Position numbers and translations under genes: made by a program
Notes under the pieces: model-generated
What the model saw: the letters and a program-made list of their open reading frames with translations, nothing else
Databases searched by the model: none
Told to the model about the DNA's origin: nothing
From: an uncultured Clostridia bacterium
GTDB taxonomy: Bacteria > Bacillota > Clostridia > Christensenellales > Borkfalkiaceae
Assembly: GCA_944368775.1 (NCBI GenBank)
Contig: CALVXB010000010.1
Location: 1 to 64,000, forward strand
Reading direction: 5' to 3'
Length of the DNA stretch: 64,000 bases
In this document: positions 38,349-46,837 of the stretch, one piece after another
How positions within the stretch are numbered: position 1 is the first letter of the stretch
How the letters are laid out: each line of letters starts with the position of its first letter

Positions 38349-39502
38349 CGCGCGCGCAAAGGGCGCGCGGCCGTGCAGATATGCCGCGCGGGGAGGGGGA
38401 GCGCCCCCTCGTGCTCAGCGGGGGCGGCGGCCTGCTGCAAGACCCCTTCGACGCGCGCGACCCCGTCTGGTCGCTGGGGCAAAACACGGGCAACCTGCTG
38501 TTCATGAGCGCGCTGCGCCGCATCTTCCCCGCCGCCGTGTTCCCGCACGACTACCGCGCGCGCGGCATCGACGTCTCCGCCTTCCGCTATATCGTCACCT
38601 CCGATCTCATCTGGATCAACCCGAACGAGTGCTTTCCCGCCCTCGAGCAGCTGCTCGACGACACCGCCGCGCCCGTCATCCCCATTTCGGTCGGCCTGCA
38701 GTCGCCGAGTTACGATTTCCCCTTTCCGCTGCACCCGCGCACGGTGCGGCTGCTCTCTCGCCTGCAAGAGCGCGCGCTGCTCGGCGCGCGGGGAGAGTAC
38801 ACGGCGGAGGTGCTCGCCGCGCACGGCATCCGCAACGTGCAGCCGGTCGGCTGCCCCTCGCTGTATTGGCCGATGCGCCGCTCCTTCCGCGCCGAGTGCG
38901 GCGCAAATAAGCCGCGTTCGGGAGGGGAAGTTGGCGCGGGAGGGGAAGTTGGCGCGGGAGGGGAAGTTGGCGCGGGAGGGGAAGCGCTTTGCGCGGCGGC
39001 CAACTTCCGCACCTTTTACGGCAGCGCGACGTCCGCCGAGCGCGCCTTTCTGCGCTGGTGCGCCCGTTACGGTTTGCGCTTCGTCGAACAGACGCAGCTT
39101 CCCCTCACCGCCGACTTCTGGGGCGGGGAGGGGGAAGATTTCGCCCGCGTGCGCGCCTATCTCGATGTCCGCCGCGCGCTGTTTGCGGGCGAAAAGGAGT
39201 GGCGCGCCGCCATGGCCGCCTATCATTTTTCCATCGGCATGCGCTTCCACGGCAACGTGATGGCGGTGCGCGCGGGGGTGCCCGCCCTCTTTTTGCGGCA
39301 CGACGCGCGCACGGCGGAGATGATCGACTTCTTCCGCCTCCCCTCCATGGAGAGCGAGCGCTTCGACGAGGATCTCCCCATCGAAGCATATTACGAGCGC
39401 GCCGACTACCGCCCCTTCAACGCCGCCTACCCCGCCCGTTTCGATGCCTTTTTGTCCTTTCTGCGCGCCAACGGCCTCGCCGTCCGCGCCGACGTCGACT
39501 GA
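38345..39502 (+). CDS. Polysaccharide pyruvyl transferase family protein
   Basis: 385 residues with the family's nucleotide-sugar fold: LSGGGGLLQDPF near the N-terminus, QNTGNLLFMSAL, IPISVGLQSP, and SIGMRFHGNVMAVRAGVPAL in the C-terminal domain (His and Arg of the SxRxHG-type motif). These enzymes add ketal pyruvate to surface glycans. The GTG start at 38345 overlaps the previous TGA. Residues about 193-213 are an in-frame 18-bp minisatellite (GGEVGA x3) inserted between the two halves. Confidence 0.82.
   Translation: MTRAQRARGRADMPRGEGERPLVLSGGGGLLQDPFDARDPVWSLGQNTGNLLFMSALRRIFPAAVFPHDYRARGIDVSAFRYIVTSDLIWINPNECFPALEQLLDDTAAPVIPISVGLQSPSYDFPFPLHPRTVRLLSRLQERALLGARGEYTAEVLAAHGIRNVQPVGCPSLYWPMRRSFRAECGANKPRSGGEVGAGGEVGAGGEVGAGGEALCAAANFRTFYGSATSAERAFLRWCARYGLRFVEQTQLPLTADFWGGEGEDFARVRAYLDVRRALFAGEKEWRAAMAAYHFSIGMRFHGNVMAVRAGVPALFLRHDARTAEMIDFFRLPSMESERFDEDLPIEAYYERADYRPFNAAYPARFDAFLSFLRANGLAVRADVD
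38921..38985 (+). repeat. In-frame 18-bp minisatellite in the pyruvyl transferase gene
   Basis: Three full units of ggaggggaagttggcgcg and a partial fourth. The unit is a multiple of three and encodes Gly-Gly-Glu-Val-Gly-Ala. Confidence 0.92.
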
Positions 39503-39629
39503 CCGAGTGAATAAGGGGAGGGGAAGAAGGGCCCGCCGCGCTCCCGCCTTCTATTTGCGGGCGCCCGGCGGCGGGCGCCCGAAGCCATGCAAAAGGCATG
39601 CCAAAAGCCGTGCAAAAAGCATAAAAATA

Positions 39630-39660
39630 CGCGCGCGCGCGAATTTTTCGCGCGCGCGCG
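39630..39660. repeat. Perfect (CG)6 inverted repeat
   Basis: Two 12-base alternating CG arms flank an AATTTTT loop, 20 bp upstream of the -10 box of the next gene. There is no T-tract after it, so it is a poor terminator; alternating CG can adopt Z-form. Confidence 0.85.
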
Positions 39661-39680
39661 GCCATATTTTCATAAAGCCG

Positions 39681-39689
39681 TGGTATAAT
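39681..39689 (+). promoter_or_regulatory. Extended -10 promoter of the DUF3810 gene
   Basis: TGGTATAAT is an extended -10 (TGN plus consensus TATAAT at 39684-39689). No clear -35 is seen. Transcription would begin at or near the ATG at 39696. Confidence 0.7.
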
Positions 39690-39695
39690 GGGTGC

Positions 39696-40787
39696 ATGAA
39701 GCCGCTGTATCCCGCCCGCCGCCCCGCCCGCCTGCGCACGCTGTGCGCCCTCGCGCTCGCCGCCGCGCTCCTCTTTTTACTCGCCGATATCCCCGTCCTC
39801 GCCGAATATGTATTCGCGCGCGGCGTCACCCGCTTTCTGTCGTGGTTCATCGCCTGCGTCACGAGCCTCCTTCCCTTCTCGCTGTACGAGGTCACCGCCG
39901 TCGCGCTCATTTTGCTCGCGATCTTCGTCGCCGTCGGGCTCATCGCGCTGCTCTGCCGCCGCGCCTTCGCGCGCGTCCGCACATGGCTGTACCGCCTCGC
40001 CGTCGCGGCGCTGTCGGTGCTCATCGCCTTCGGCGCGCTGTACGCCCCGCTGTACGCGCGCAGCTCCGTCACCGGCGCGCTCGGCCTGCCCGCAGTCACC
40101 GTCACCGACGCGCTCGCCTGCGAGGCGGCCGCCTACTATGTGGGGGAGCTCAACGCGCTGGCGGAGGTCATGCCGCGGGATGAAGAGGGCGACGTCCTCA
40201 TCCCGTACTCCTTCGATGAGATGGCAGATAAGCTCAACGCCGCCTATGCGCAGGTCGGGGGCGGGTACTTCGCCTTCTACTCGGTGCGGCCCAAGCAGGT
40301 CGCGCTGTCCGTCGGCATGGCGGCGCTGGGCATCACGGGCATCTACTTCCCCTTCTATGCCGAGGCCAACGTCAGCACCCTCGTCGCCCCGTACGACGTC
40401 GGCTGCACCCTCGCGCACGAGCTCGCGCACGCGCACGGCGTCGCGCAGGAGGGGGAGGCCAACGTCGCCGCCTACGCCCTCTGCCTGCGTTCGGAAGATC
40501 CTTACCTGCGCTACAGCGGCCTGATGCGCGCGGCGAGCGCCATGCTCAACTCCCTCGACGATGCGTCTTTTGAAACATTATACGCTTCCGTCAGCCCCGC
40601 CGTCATCGCCGAGTGGCGCAACGCGAGCGCGCTGTACGCCCGCTACGACGGCTGGCTGAATGCCCTCTCTTCGTGGATCAACGATTTGTTTTTGAAGGCA
40701 AACGGCGTGCCCGGCGGCGTGCGCAGCTACGGGCAGACGGCGCACAGCCTCGTCGCCTTGTACTTGCAGGAAACCGGCCAAATGTAG
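39696..40787 (+). CDS. DUF3810-type membrane metalloprotease-like protein
   Basis: 363 residues with three N-terminal membrane helices (about 11-30, 52-90, 100-120), then a soluble domain with LAHELAHAHGV, an HExxH zinc motif, followed by QEGEANVAAY where the Glu could be the third ligand. This matches the DUF3810 family of uncharacterised zincin-like membrane proteins. ATG 39696 lies seven bases after the -10 box, so the message is probably leaderless, and no Shine-Dalgarno is present. Its function may concern envelope proteins, given the flanking glycan genes. Confidence 0.8.
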   Translation: MKPLYPARRPARLRTLCALALAAALLFLLADIPVLAEYVFARGVTRFLSWFIACVTSLLPFSLYEVTAVALILLAIFVAVGLIALLCRRAFARVRTWLYRLAVAALSVLIAFGALYAPLYARSSVTGALGLPAVTVTDALACEAAAYYVGELNALAEVMPRDEEGDVLIPYSFDEMADKLNAAYAQVGGGYFAFYSVRPKQVALSVGMAALGITGIYFPFYAEANVSTLVAPYDVGCTLAHELAHAHGVAQEGEANVAAYALCLRSEDPYLRYSGLMRAASAMLNSLDDASFETLYASVSPAVIAEWRNASALYARYDGWLNALSSWINDLFLKANGVPGGVRSYGQTAHSLVALYLQETGQM

Positions 40788-40938
40788 GGCAGGGGAGCGC
40801 CCCGCCGCCAAAAGCGCCCGCGCCGCCGCGCCAAACGTCGCCCTTGCGCCCGCTTCTAAGCGGCGGCGGGGGAGAGGGAGCGCCCCGCCCCGCCGCAGCA
40901 AGCCCCGCCGCAACAGGGCAGGGGGCGCGCCGTTTGGT

Positions 40939-40967
40939 TTGCCTTTTTGCCGCACTTCTGCTATAAT
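40939..40967 (+). promoter_or_regulatory. Promoter of the M16-like peptidase gene
   Basis: TTGCCT (40939-40944), 17 bp, TATAAT (40962-40967). The preceding 150 bases after the DUF3810 stop are GC-rich with no gene. Confidence 0.82.
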
Positions 40968-41006
40968 AAGGTGAAAATACCCGAAAACCACTTTACGGAG
41001 GTCGCT

Positions 41007-42200
41007 ATGGACAAGTCTGCCGAGCGGCGCGGCCGCCTCGAAAACGGCGCCGAACTCGTCGCCTTCTGCGCGCCGCACCTGCATTCCGTCGCCTTTTCCG
41101 TCGTGCTGCCCTTCACGCCCGAGTGCACGCCCGGCGTGTACCACCTCGTCGAGCATATGTTTTTCGAGCGGGCGGGCGAGCGCCGCGCCGACGCCATCAA
41201 CGCCGAAATGACCGCCCGCGGCAGCGAGATCATGGGCTACACCGCCATCAACTATATGTGCTTCAGCTTCACCTGCCGGCCGGAGGTCTTTGTGCCCCAG
41301 CTCGAGCTGCTCTTTTCCATGCTCTCGCAGCGCGAGTACGAGCGGGAGGACTTTGAAAAGGTGCTGCCCGTCATCCGCAACGAAATTTTTGAAGCCGCCT
41401 TCTACGACGCCCGCTCGTCGGATATCCTGCGCGATCTGTGGTTCGATTCGCGCTACATCGCGCCCGTGCTCGGCAATGCAGACGTCCTCTCGCGGCTGGA
41501 CCCGCAGGAGATCGCCGCGGCGCGCGCCTCGCTGTTCAACCGCGGCATGTGCCTCTTCCTCGCGGGCGCGTTCACGCCCGAACACGAGCGCCGCGTGCTC
41601 GACACCTTCGGCACCATCCCCCTGCGCCGCCGCGAGCGCACCGCCCCGCCCGCCGAGGAAAAGGTCACGCGCGAGATCAACCGCGTCGGCCGCGGCTACG
41701 AGATGCAGGCGCTGGTCACCTACCACGTCGAGCGCGCCGACCTCGAGCTCAAGCTCGCCGCCCATTGGCTGCGCAGCGGCCTGTTCGACGGCCTCGACGC
41801 CGCCTTTTTCCGCTTTTTCGGCGACCACGGCTTCCAATTTTATTCGGTGGACGGCATCTACAACATCCGCGGCGACGAGCTCGTCTTCTCCTACCTCGCG
41901 CACATCACCAAAAAGGAAAAAAAGAAGTTCGAGCCGCTCATCGACGCCTTCGAGGAGGAGGCCGCCCGTACAGACTTCATGGGCCTGGTCAAGCCCTACC
42001 TCTACGACAACGCCCCCTTCCTCTACGACAGCCCCGAGCGGCTGTGCGGGCACTACGTCGACACCTGGGCAGACCTCTCCGCGCCCCTCACCCTGCGCGA
42101 GGAGCTCGAATACGTCGGCGGCTTCACCAACGCCCGCCTCGCCGCCTGCTGGGAGCGCATCGCCACCTCCCTGCGCCGCATCTTCTACATCGGCCGCTGA
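41007..42200 (+). CDS. M16 (pitrilysin/MPP) family zinc peptidase
   Basis: 397 residues, a single M16 unit of about half pitrilysin length. The inverted zinc motif HxxEH is His46-Leu-Val-Glu49-His50, and RNEIFEAAF some 75 residues later carries the third ligand. Bacterial relatives (PqqL or YmxG/YmfF types) act as paired half-enzymes. No adjacent partner subunit is seen, so it may be a homodimer. ATG 41007 follows cggaggt. No signal peptide, so it is cytosolic. Confidence 0.82.
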   Translation: MDKSAERRGRLENGAELVAFCAPHLHSVAFSVVLPFTPECTPGVYHLVEHMFFERAGERRADAINAEMTARGSEIMGYTAINYMCFSFTCRPEVFVPQLELLFSMLSQREYEREDFEKVLPVIRNEIFEAAFYDARSSDILRDLWFDSRYIAPVLGNADVLSRLDPQEIAAARASLFNRGMCLFLAGAFTPEHERRVLDTFGTIPLRRRERTAPPAEEKVTREINRVGRGYEMQALVTYHVERADLELKLAAHWLRSGLFDGLDAAFFRFFGDHGFQFYSVDGIYNIRGDELVFSYLAHITKKEKKKFEPLIDAFEEEAARTDFMGLVKPYLYDNAPFLYDSPERLCGHYVDTWADLSAPLTLREELEYVGGFTNARLAACWERIATSLRRIFYIGR

Positions 42201-42251
42201 TTTTTTTGGGTTTAGAAGGGGAAGGCTTTCCCCCTTTTTGCGCGCAATGCA

Positions 42252-42300
42252 GCGCCGCCCCTTTTCCGCAACGGGAAAAGGGGCGGCGCCCGTTTTTTTT
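42252..42300 (+). terminator. Strong terminator after the M16 gene
   Basis: A long perfect stem (gcgccgccccttttcc paired with ggaaaaggggcggcgc around a short loop) is followed by eight T residues. A weaker ggggaa/ttcccc hairpin precedes it at about 42215. Confidence 0.93.
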
Positions 42301-42391
42301 GCGCGGTTCGCGCGGTTTTTCAGCGCCCGCCGCGGGCGCTCTCTCGTTTTTGCGGCGCGTTTTTGCGCCCGCGCGGCTTTTTGTGCGGCGT

Positions 42392-42829
42392 TTACAGGTA
42401 CTCTTTGAGCGTCTGTTCGCAGCTCTGTTCAAAGGCGAGCAGCTCGCCCGCCACCGCGCGCACGGGCGCGTCCGCGTCCTCGCTCTCGCGGATAGAGCGG
42501 ATCAGCGCGGTGATGCCCATCACCGTGCCCTGCGTCATCATCTCCGCGATGTGCGCGCGCGAGCCGTCTTTGAGAGCGTTCATCTTCACCGAGCCCCACA
42601 GCATCGCCCGCTTGAGGGGGTTGGGCTCCTTCAGCTCGATGCCGCGCTCGTGCGCGCACGCCGCCGCCTTGCCTGCGATGCGCTCGTATTCGCCGTGCAT
42701 GCGCACGAGTTCCTCTTTCAGCGCCCCTTCCTCCGTCGCGGGCAAAATGTCTGCGATGGACGCGAGCGCGTAGTGGGTGTTGCGGTACACTTCGGCGAGC
42801 AGTTCCTCGCCCGATTTCTTTGCTTCCAT
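42392..42829 (-). CDS. Small alpha-helical protein of unknown function
   Basis: 145 residues, predicted almost fully helical, with regular heptad-like hydrophobics (LLAEVYRNTHYALASIADIL; ELVRMHGEYERIAGKAAACAHERGIEL; IAEMMTQGTVMGITALIRSI). The pattern suggests a four-helix bundle, possibly ferritin-like, with several Glu and His residues but no diagnostic di-iron motif. The start at 42829 follows ggaggaagag. Convergent with the M16 gene; no recognised family. Confidence 0.7.
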   Translation of the reverse strand: MEAKKSGEELLAEVYRNTHYALASIADILPATEEGALKEELVRMHGEYERIAGKAAACAHERGIELKEPNPLKRAMLWGSVKMNALKDGSRAHIAEMMTQGTVMGITALIRSIRESEDADAPVRAVAGELLAFEQSCEQTLKEYL

Positions 42830-42943
42830 TCTCTTCCTCCCGCCGCGCCGCACGCGGCGCGGCCAAGAGCAGTATGGGCGGGGGCGGGCAAAAGTATGCG
42901 CCGCCGCGTACGCGCGGCGGCGCAGAGAGAGGGATCTGAAGTC

Positions 42944-42977
42944 AAAAAAATCGCGCGCGGCTGTATGCCGCGCGCGA
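42944..42977 (-). terminator. Terminator of the glycan export operon
   Basis: Minus strand 11-bp stem tcgcgcgcggc / gccgcgcgcga followed by seven T residues just after the glf stop. A second GC hairpin (gcgccgccgcg / cgcggcggcgc) lies at 42898-42923. Confidence 0.92.
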
Positions 42978-42993
42978 AAGCGGAAACTGCGCC

Positions 42994-44097
42994 TTATCGC
43001 AGCCCTTCTTTTTTACACAGTTCAAAGGCGCTGGCGATGACCTTGTCCATGTCGTAGTACTTGTACTCGCCCAAGCGCCCGCCGAACACGACGTCCGGCC
43101 GCTCCGCCTTGAGCGCTTCGTACTTTTGCATGAGCGCGCCGTTCTTTTCGTCGTTGACGGGGTAGTACGCCTCCATGCCCTCCGCGTACTCGGCGGGGTA
43201 CTCGCGCGAGATGATGGTCTTGGGCTGCTTGCCGAAGTTGAAGTGCTTGTGCTCGATGATGCGCGTGTAGGGCACCTCGTACTCGGTGTAGTTGACGACG
43301 GCGCCCCCCTGGTAGTCGGGGATGTCTAAAACCTCCGTTTCGAAGCGCACGGTGCGGTACTCGAGGCGGCCGAAGCGGTAGCCGAAAAACTCGTCGGGCA
43401 TGCCGGTGAATACCGTCTTGCCGAAGGTATCGCCCGTCTGTTTGATAAAGTCGAAGTAGTCGGTATTTGTCAGCACCTTTGCGCCTGCAAACAGCTTTTC
43501 GGCGAGGGCGGTGTACCCCTCCTCGGGGATGCCCTGGTGCGGGTCGTTGAAGTAGTTGTCGTCGTAGGTGAAGCGCAGGGGCAGGCGGCGGATGATGAAG
43601 GCGGGCAGCTCCTTGCACGGCCTTCCCCACTGCTTTTCGGTATAGCCCTTGACGAGCGTCTTGTACACGTCGGTGCCCACGAGGCCGATCGCCTGCTCTT
43701 CGAGGTTTTGCGGCGTCTTTCCGCCGAGGGAGGCGCGCTGGCCGTCGATGATCGCCTTGGCCTCCTCCGCCGTCTTCACCCCCCAAAGCTGCTCGAAGGT
43801 GTACATATTGAAGGGCATGCTGTACAGCTTCCCTTTATAATTGGCGCGCACGCGGTTGACAAAGCCGTTGAACTTGGCGAATTTGTTGACATATTCCCAA
43901 ACTTCTTCGTCGGAGGTGTGAAAGATGTGCGCGCCGTACACGTGCACGTCGATGCCCTCCCGCTTTTCGGTGTAGATGTTGCCCGCGATGTGATCTCTGC
44001 GCTCGACGACGAGGCAGCTTTTGCCCGCGCGCACGGCGTGCTCGCAGAACACGGCGTTGTACAGCCCGGCTCCTACCAGCAGATAGTCGTAATGCAT
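42994..44097 (-). CDS. glf: UDP-galactopyranose mutase
   Basis: A 367-residue FAD enzyme that converts UDP-galactopyranose to UDP-galactofuranose. The dinucleotide-binding YLLVGAGLYNAVFCEHA start, ERRDHIAGNIYTE, HVYGAHIFHTS, and EKQWGRPCKELPAFIIRRLP with substrate-binding Arg are typical. ATG 44097 follows aaggag. It ends the minus-strand operon behind an ABC exporter, so the exported glycan very likely contains galactofuranose. Confidence 0.96.
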   Translation of the reverse strand: MHYDYLLVGAGLYNAVFCEHAVRAGKSCLVVERRDHIAGNIYTEKREGIDVHVYGAHIFHTSDEEVWEYVNKFAKFNGFVNRVRANYKGKLYSMPFNMYTFEQLWGVKTAEEAKAIIDGQRASLGGKTPQNLEEQAIGLVGTDVYKTLVKGYTEKQWGRPCKELPAFIIRRLPLRFTYDDNYFNDPHQGIPEEGYTALAEKLFAGAKVLTNTDYFDFIKQTGDTFGKTVFTGMPDEFFGYRFGRLEYRTVRFETEVLDIPDYQGGAVVNYTEYEVPYTRIIEHKHFNFGKQPKTIISREYPAEYAEGMEAYYPVNDEKNGALMQKYEALKAERPDVVFGGRLGEYKYYDMDKVIASAFELCKKEGLR

Positions 44098-44129
44098 GGT
44101 CTTCTCCTTGACAATGGTATTTCGTTCGT

Positions 44130-44903
44130 TTACGCGCCCTGTTCGGGGTGCATCATGGCGTTCGCGTAGCGGTCGAAGATCTCGCCCGCCGGCCCGTCGG
44201 CGATCACGTGCCCGCGCTCGATCCAGATGGCGCGGTCGCACAGGCTGCGCACCGCGTCCCCGTGCGACACGATGAGGAAGGTCAGCCCCTTTTTGCGCAG
44301 TTCGGCGAGGCGGTCGTAGCACTTTTTTTGGAAGGCGATGTCCCCCACGGCGAGGATCTCGTCGATGAGCATGATCTCCGCGTCCATCGTGATGGCGATG
44401 GAAAAGCCCAGCCGCGCCAGCATACCGGAGGAGTACGCCTTGACGGGGGTGTGGATAAAGTCGCCCAGCTCGGCAAAGGCGAGGATATCGGGCAGCTTTG
44501 CGTCGATCTCCTTTTTGGTGTAGCCCATGATGGCGGCGTTGAGGTAGATGTTTTCGATGCCCGTCGCGTTGCCGTCAAAGCCCGCGCCAAGCTGCAGCAG
44601 GGGAGAGATGCGCCCGTTGCAGTGCGCCCAGCCGGAAGTCGGCTTGAGGATGCCGGATACGATCTTGAGCAGCGTGCTCTTGCCCACGCCGTTGCGGCCG
44701 ATGACGGCCACCGCCTCTCCCTTATGGATCTTGAAGCTGACGTTCTCTAAGCAGACGAACTTTTCCCGCTTTAGGTCGCGGCGGAAGGCGCGCACCACCA
44801 ACTCTTTGAGGGAGTTGACGCCCACGTCGTAGCGGGTGAACTTCATGGTCACCTCGTGCGCTTCGAGCAGGCAGTCGGGGTCGGGTTGGATCTTTTGTCG
44901 CAT
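44130..44903 (-). CDS. Polysaccharide ABC exporter ATP-binding protein (Wzt/TagH type, short form)
   Basis: 257 residues. Walker A is GRNGVGKSTLLKI, signature YSSGMLARLGFS, Walker B EIMLIDEILAVGD, switch His in VSHGD. The N-terminal NSLKELVVRAF region and the GxGFDGNATGIENIYLN block mark the O-antigen/teichoic-acid exporter subfamily. The C-terminal carbohydrate-recognition domain of long Wzt proteins is absent. It begins 10 bp after the permease stop, with ggaggg before the ATG. Confidence 0.92.
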   Translation of the reverse strand: MRQKIQPDPDCLLEAHEVTMKFTRYDVGVNSLKELVVRAFRRDLKREKFVCLENVSFKIHKGEAVAVIGRNGVGKSTLLKIVSGILKPTSGWAHCNGRISPLLQLGAGFDGNATGIENIYLNAAIMGYTKKEIDAKLPDILAFAELGDFIHTPVKAYSSGMLARLGFSIAITMDAEIMLIDEILAVGDIAFQKKCYDRLAELRKKGLTFLIVSHGDAVRSLCDRAIWIERGHVIADGPAGEIFDRYANAMMHPEQGA

Positions 44904-44913
44904 AGCTCCCTCC

Positions 44914-45714
44914 TTACAGGTTGGCGGCGATGTGGTTGCGCACCGCGCGCATGAACAGGTACCCGACCGCAAACGACGCGATCGCAAATCCGTAGCAGAA
45001 CAGGTGTTCCATCCCCGAGGGGATGTCGCCCGCAAGAAGGGTGCGGAAGTATTCGACGTAGTGGTACATGGGGTTGAGGTTCATGATCTTTTTGATCAGG
45101 GCGCTGCCTAAGCGTTCGACGGTGTAGAAGAGGGGGGTCAGGTAGGTCCACAGCGTCAATATCACCGAGTACAGGTGCTCGATGTCGCGGAAAAAGACGT
45201 ACAGCGCGCTCAAAAAGTAAGAAATTCCCAGAGAAAAGAGTGCGATGGCGGGCAGCAGCACGACGATGAGCACGATGTGCCAGGAGAGCGTGTAGCCGAC
45301 CATAAAGTAGCGCACCAGCGCCACGATGAGCAGCGCGACGAAGGAGAAGAGGAAGGTCACCAGCGAGGAGAGCACGTTCGCCGTCGGGAAGAGGGCGATG
45401 GAGACGCGCGTCTTCTGCAGCATGTCCCGCTGCCGCACCAGGCAGGGGAGGGAGCCGCTCGTCGAGGTGCGCATGATGTTGAAGATGATGTTGCCCGAGA
45501 GGATATAAATAGGATAGTCGAGCATCAGCGTTGGATCGTCGCCGAATAGTTTGGAGAACACGAGCGTCATCACCAGCATATTGAGTAGCGGGTTGAGCAC
45601 CGTCCACAGCACGCCGATAAAGGAGCGGTAGTATTGGTTTTTGATGTTGCGGCGCACGAGCAGGCGCAGCAGGTACGCCTGCTGCAGCGGCCGCCGCAGT
45701 TTTTCTTTGATCAT
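44914..45714 (-). CDS. Polysaccharide ABC exporter permease (Wzm/TagG type)
   Basis: A 266-residue ABC-2 type permease with six membrane helices. Family marks are RRNIKNQYYRSFIGVLWTVLNPLLNMLV near the N-terminus, SALYVFFRDIEHLY and LTPLFYTVERL, and NPMYHYVEYFR. With the adjacent ATPase it should export a lipid-linked glycan across the membrane. Its start overlaps the end of the upstream transferase gene by 4 bp (ATGA). Confidence 0.93.
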   Translation of the reverse strand: MIKEKLRRPLQQAYLLRLLVRRNIKNQYYRSFIGVLWTVLNPLLNMLVMTLVFSKLFGDDPTLMLDYPIYILSGNIIFNIMRTSTSGSLPCLVRQRDMLQKTRVSIALFPTANVLSSLVTFLFSFVALLIVALVRYFMVGYTLSWHIVLIVVLLPAIALFSLGISYFLSALYVFFRDIEHLYSVILTLWTYLTPLFYTVERLGSALIKKIMNLNPMYHYVEYFRTLLAGDIPSGMEHLFCYGFAIASFAVGYLFMRAVRNHIAANL

Positions 45715-46811
45715 ACTCTCTCCTCGCCCTCGCGCAGGGCGCTTTCGTACAGTGCGGGCAGCCGCGCCGCCGCGGCGCGGATGTCAAAGCCCGCCCGCCG
45801 CAGCGTATCGGCGTTGCTCGCCTTTTCAGGCAGTTCGCCCGCCATCGCATCCGCCCACGCCTCCCTTTGCAGCGGCAAAAAGGCTGCGCCGCCGCAGATG
45901 TCCGCCTCCCGCGTCACCTTGTCTGAAAACAGGCAGGGCAGCCCCGCCGCCTGCGCCTCCACCGCCACCACGGGGAACCCCTCGTAGCGGGAGGGCAGCA
46001 CGAATGCGTCCGCCGCCGCGTAGTGCGGGGCGGGGTCTCCCTGCGGCAAAAACTGCACGCTCCCCGCGAGGTCGGGCATGGCAGCCCGCGCCCGCAATGC
46101 GCCCTCCTCCTCGCCCGCGCCCATCAAAAGCAGCGTCATCGGGCGTTTGGCGCGCGCCAGGGCGAAGGCGTCCAGCAAAAAGTGCAGGTTCTTCTGCGGG
46201 CAAAACCTGCCCACGAACAGCAGCCGCCGCCCTCCGCTTCGGCTGCCCGCGCCCGGCGCAAAGCGCGTAAGGTCGATGGCGTTCGGCAAAATAGCCGCCT
46301 CTTCCGCCCTTTTCCCGTACAAATTTTGCGCGGCGAGCTTGCCGCAGGCGGCGAGCACGGTCGCGTCCCGCGCGGCGAACGGCCGCAGCGCCGCCTTGAT
46401 GAGGTAGTGGTCGCTGTCGCGGTCGAAGGTGCTGTGCGCGTGGCACACCCGCACGGGCACGCCCGCCTTTTTCGCCGCCCGCAGCGCAAAGGCGGAGAGG
46501 GTGGTCATGTGCGCATGTGCGACGGCGTACCCGCCCTCGGCCAGCTGCCTTTTTAAGGCGCGCATCGCGCCGAGTGGGTCGCGGTCGAGGCGGGGGATGG
46601 TCAGCACCCGCGCGGCGGGGTCTACGGCGCGCACCGCCTCGTCGAAATCGCAGTGCTCGTAGACGAAAAAGTCAAACCGCCAGCGCGACCTGTCCATGAA
46701 TTTGTAGTAGTTGAGCACGCAGGAGACGACGCCGCCGATGCGGGCGTTGCCGATAATTTGCGCGGCCTTGCGCCGCCCGTCCTCCGTGCGCTGCAAAAGC
46801 AGGTGCTTCAT
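45711..46811 (-). CDS. GT4-family glycosyltransferase
   Basis: 366 residues of GT-B fold. The N-terminal IGNARIGGVVSCVLNYY glycine loop binds acceptor. The C-terminal block LLFVGRFCPQKNLHFLLDAF and the catalytic EX7E region PSRYEGFPVVAVEAQAAGLP are clear. It lies between the initiating sugar transferase and the exporter, so it should extend the repeat unit. Donor sugar not predictable. Confidence 0.9.
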   Translation of the reverse strand: MKHLLLQRTEDGRRKAAQIIGNARIGGVVSCVLNYYKFMDRSRWRFDFFVYEHCDFDEAVRAVDPAARVLTIPRLDRDPLGAMRALKRQLAEGGYAVAHAHMTTLSAFALRAAKKAGVPVRVCHAHSTFDRDSDHYLIKAALRPFAARDATVLAACGKLAAQNLYGKRAEEAAILPNAIDLTRFAPGAGSRSGGRRLLFVGRFCPQKNLHFLLDAFALARAKRPMTLLLMGAGEEEGALRARAAMPDLAGSVQFLPQGDPAPHYAAADAFVLPSRYEGFPVVAVEAQAAGLPCLFSDKVTREADICGGAAFLPLQREAWADAMAGELPEKASNADTLRRAGFDIRAAAARLPALYESALREGEERV

Positions 46812-46837
46812 CGTTTACTTCGCTCTCTCCCGCCCGT

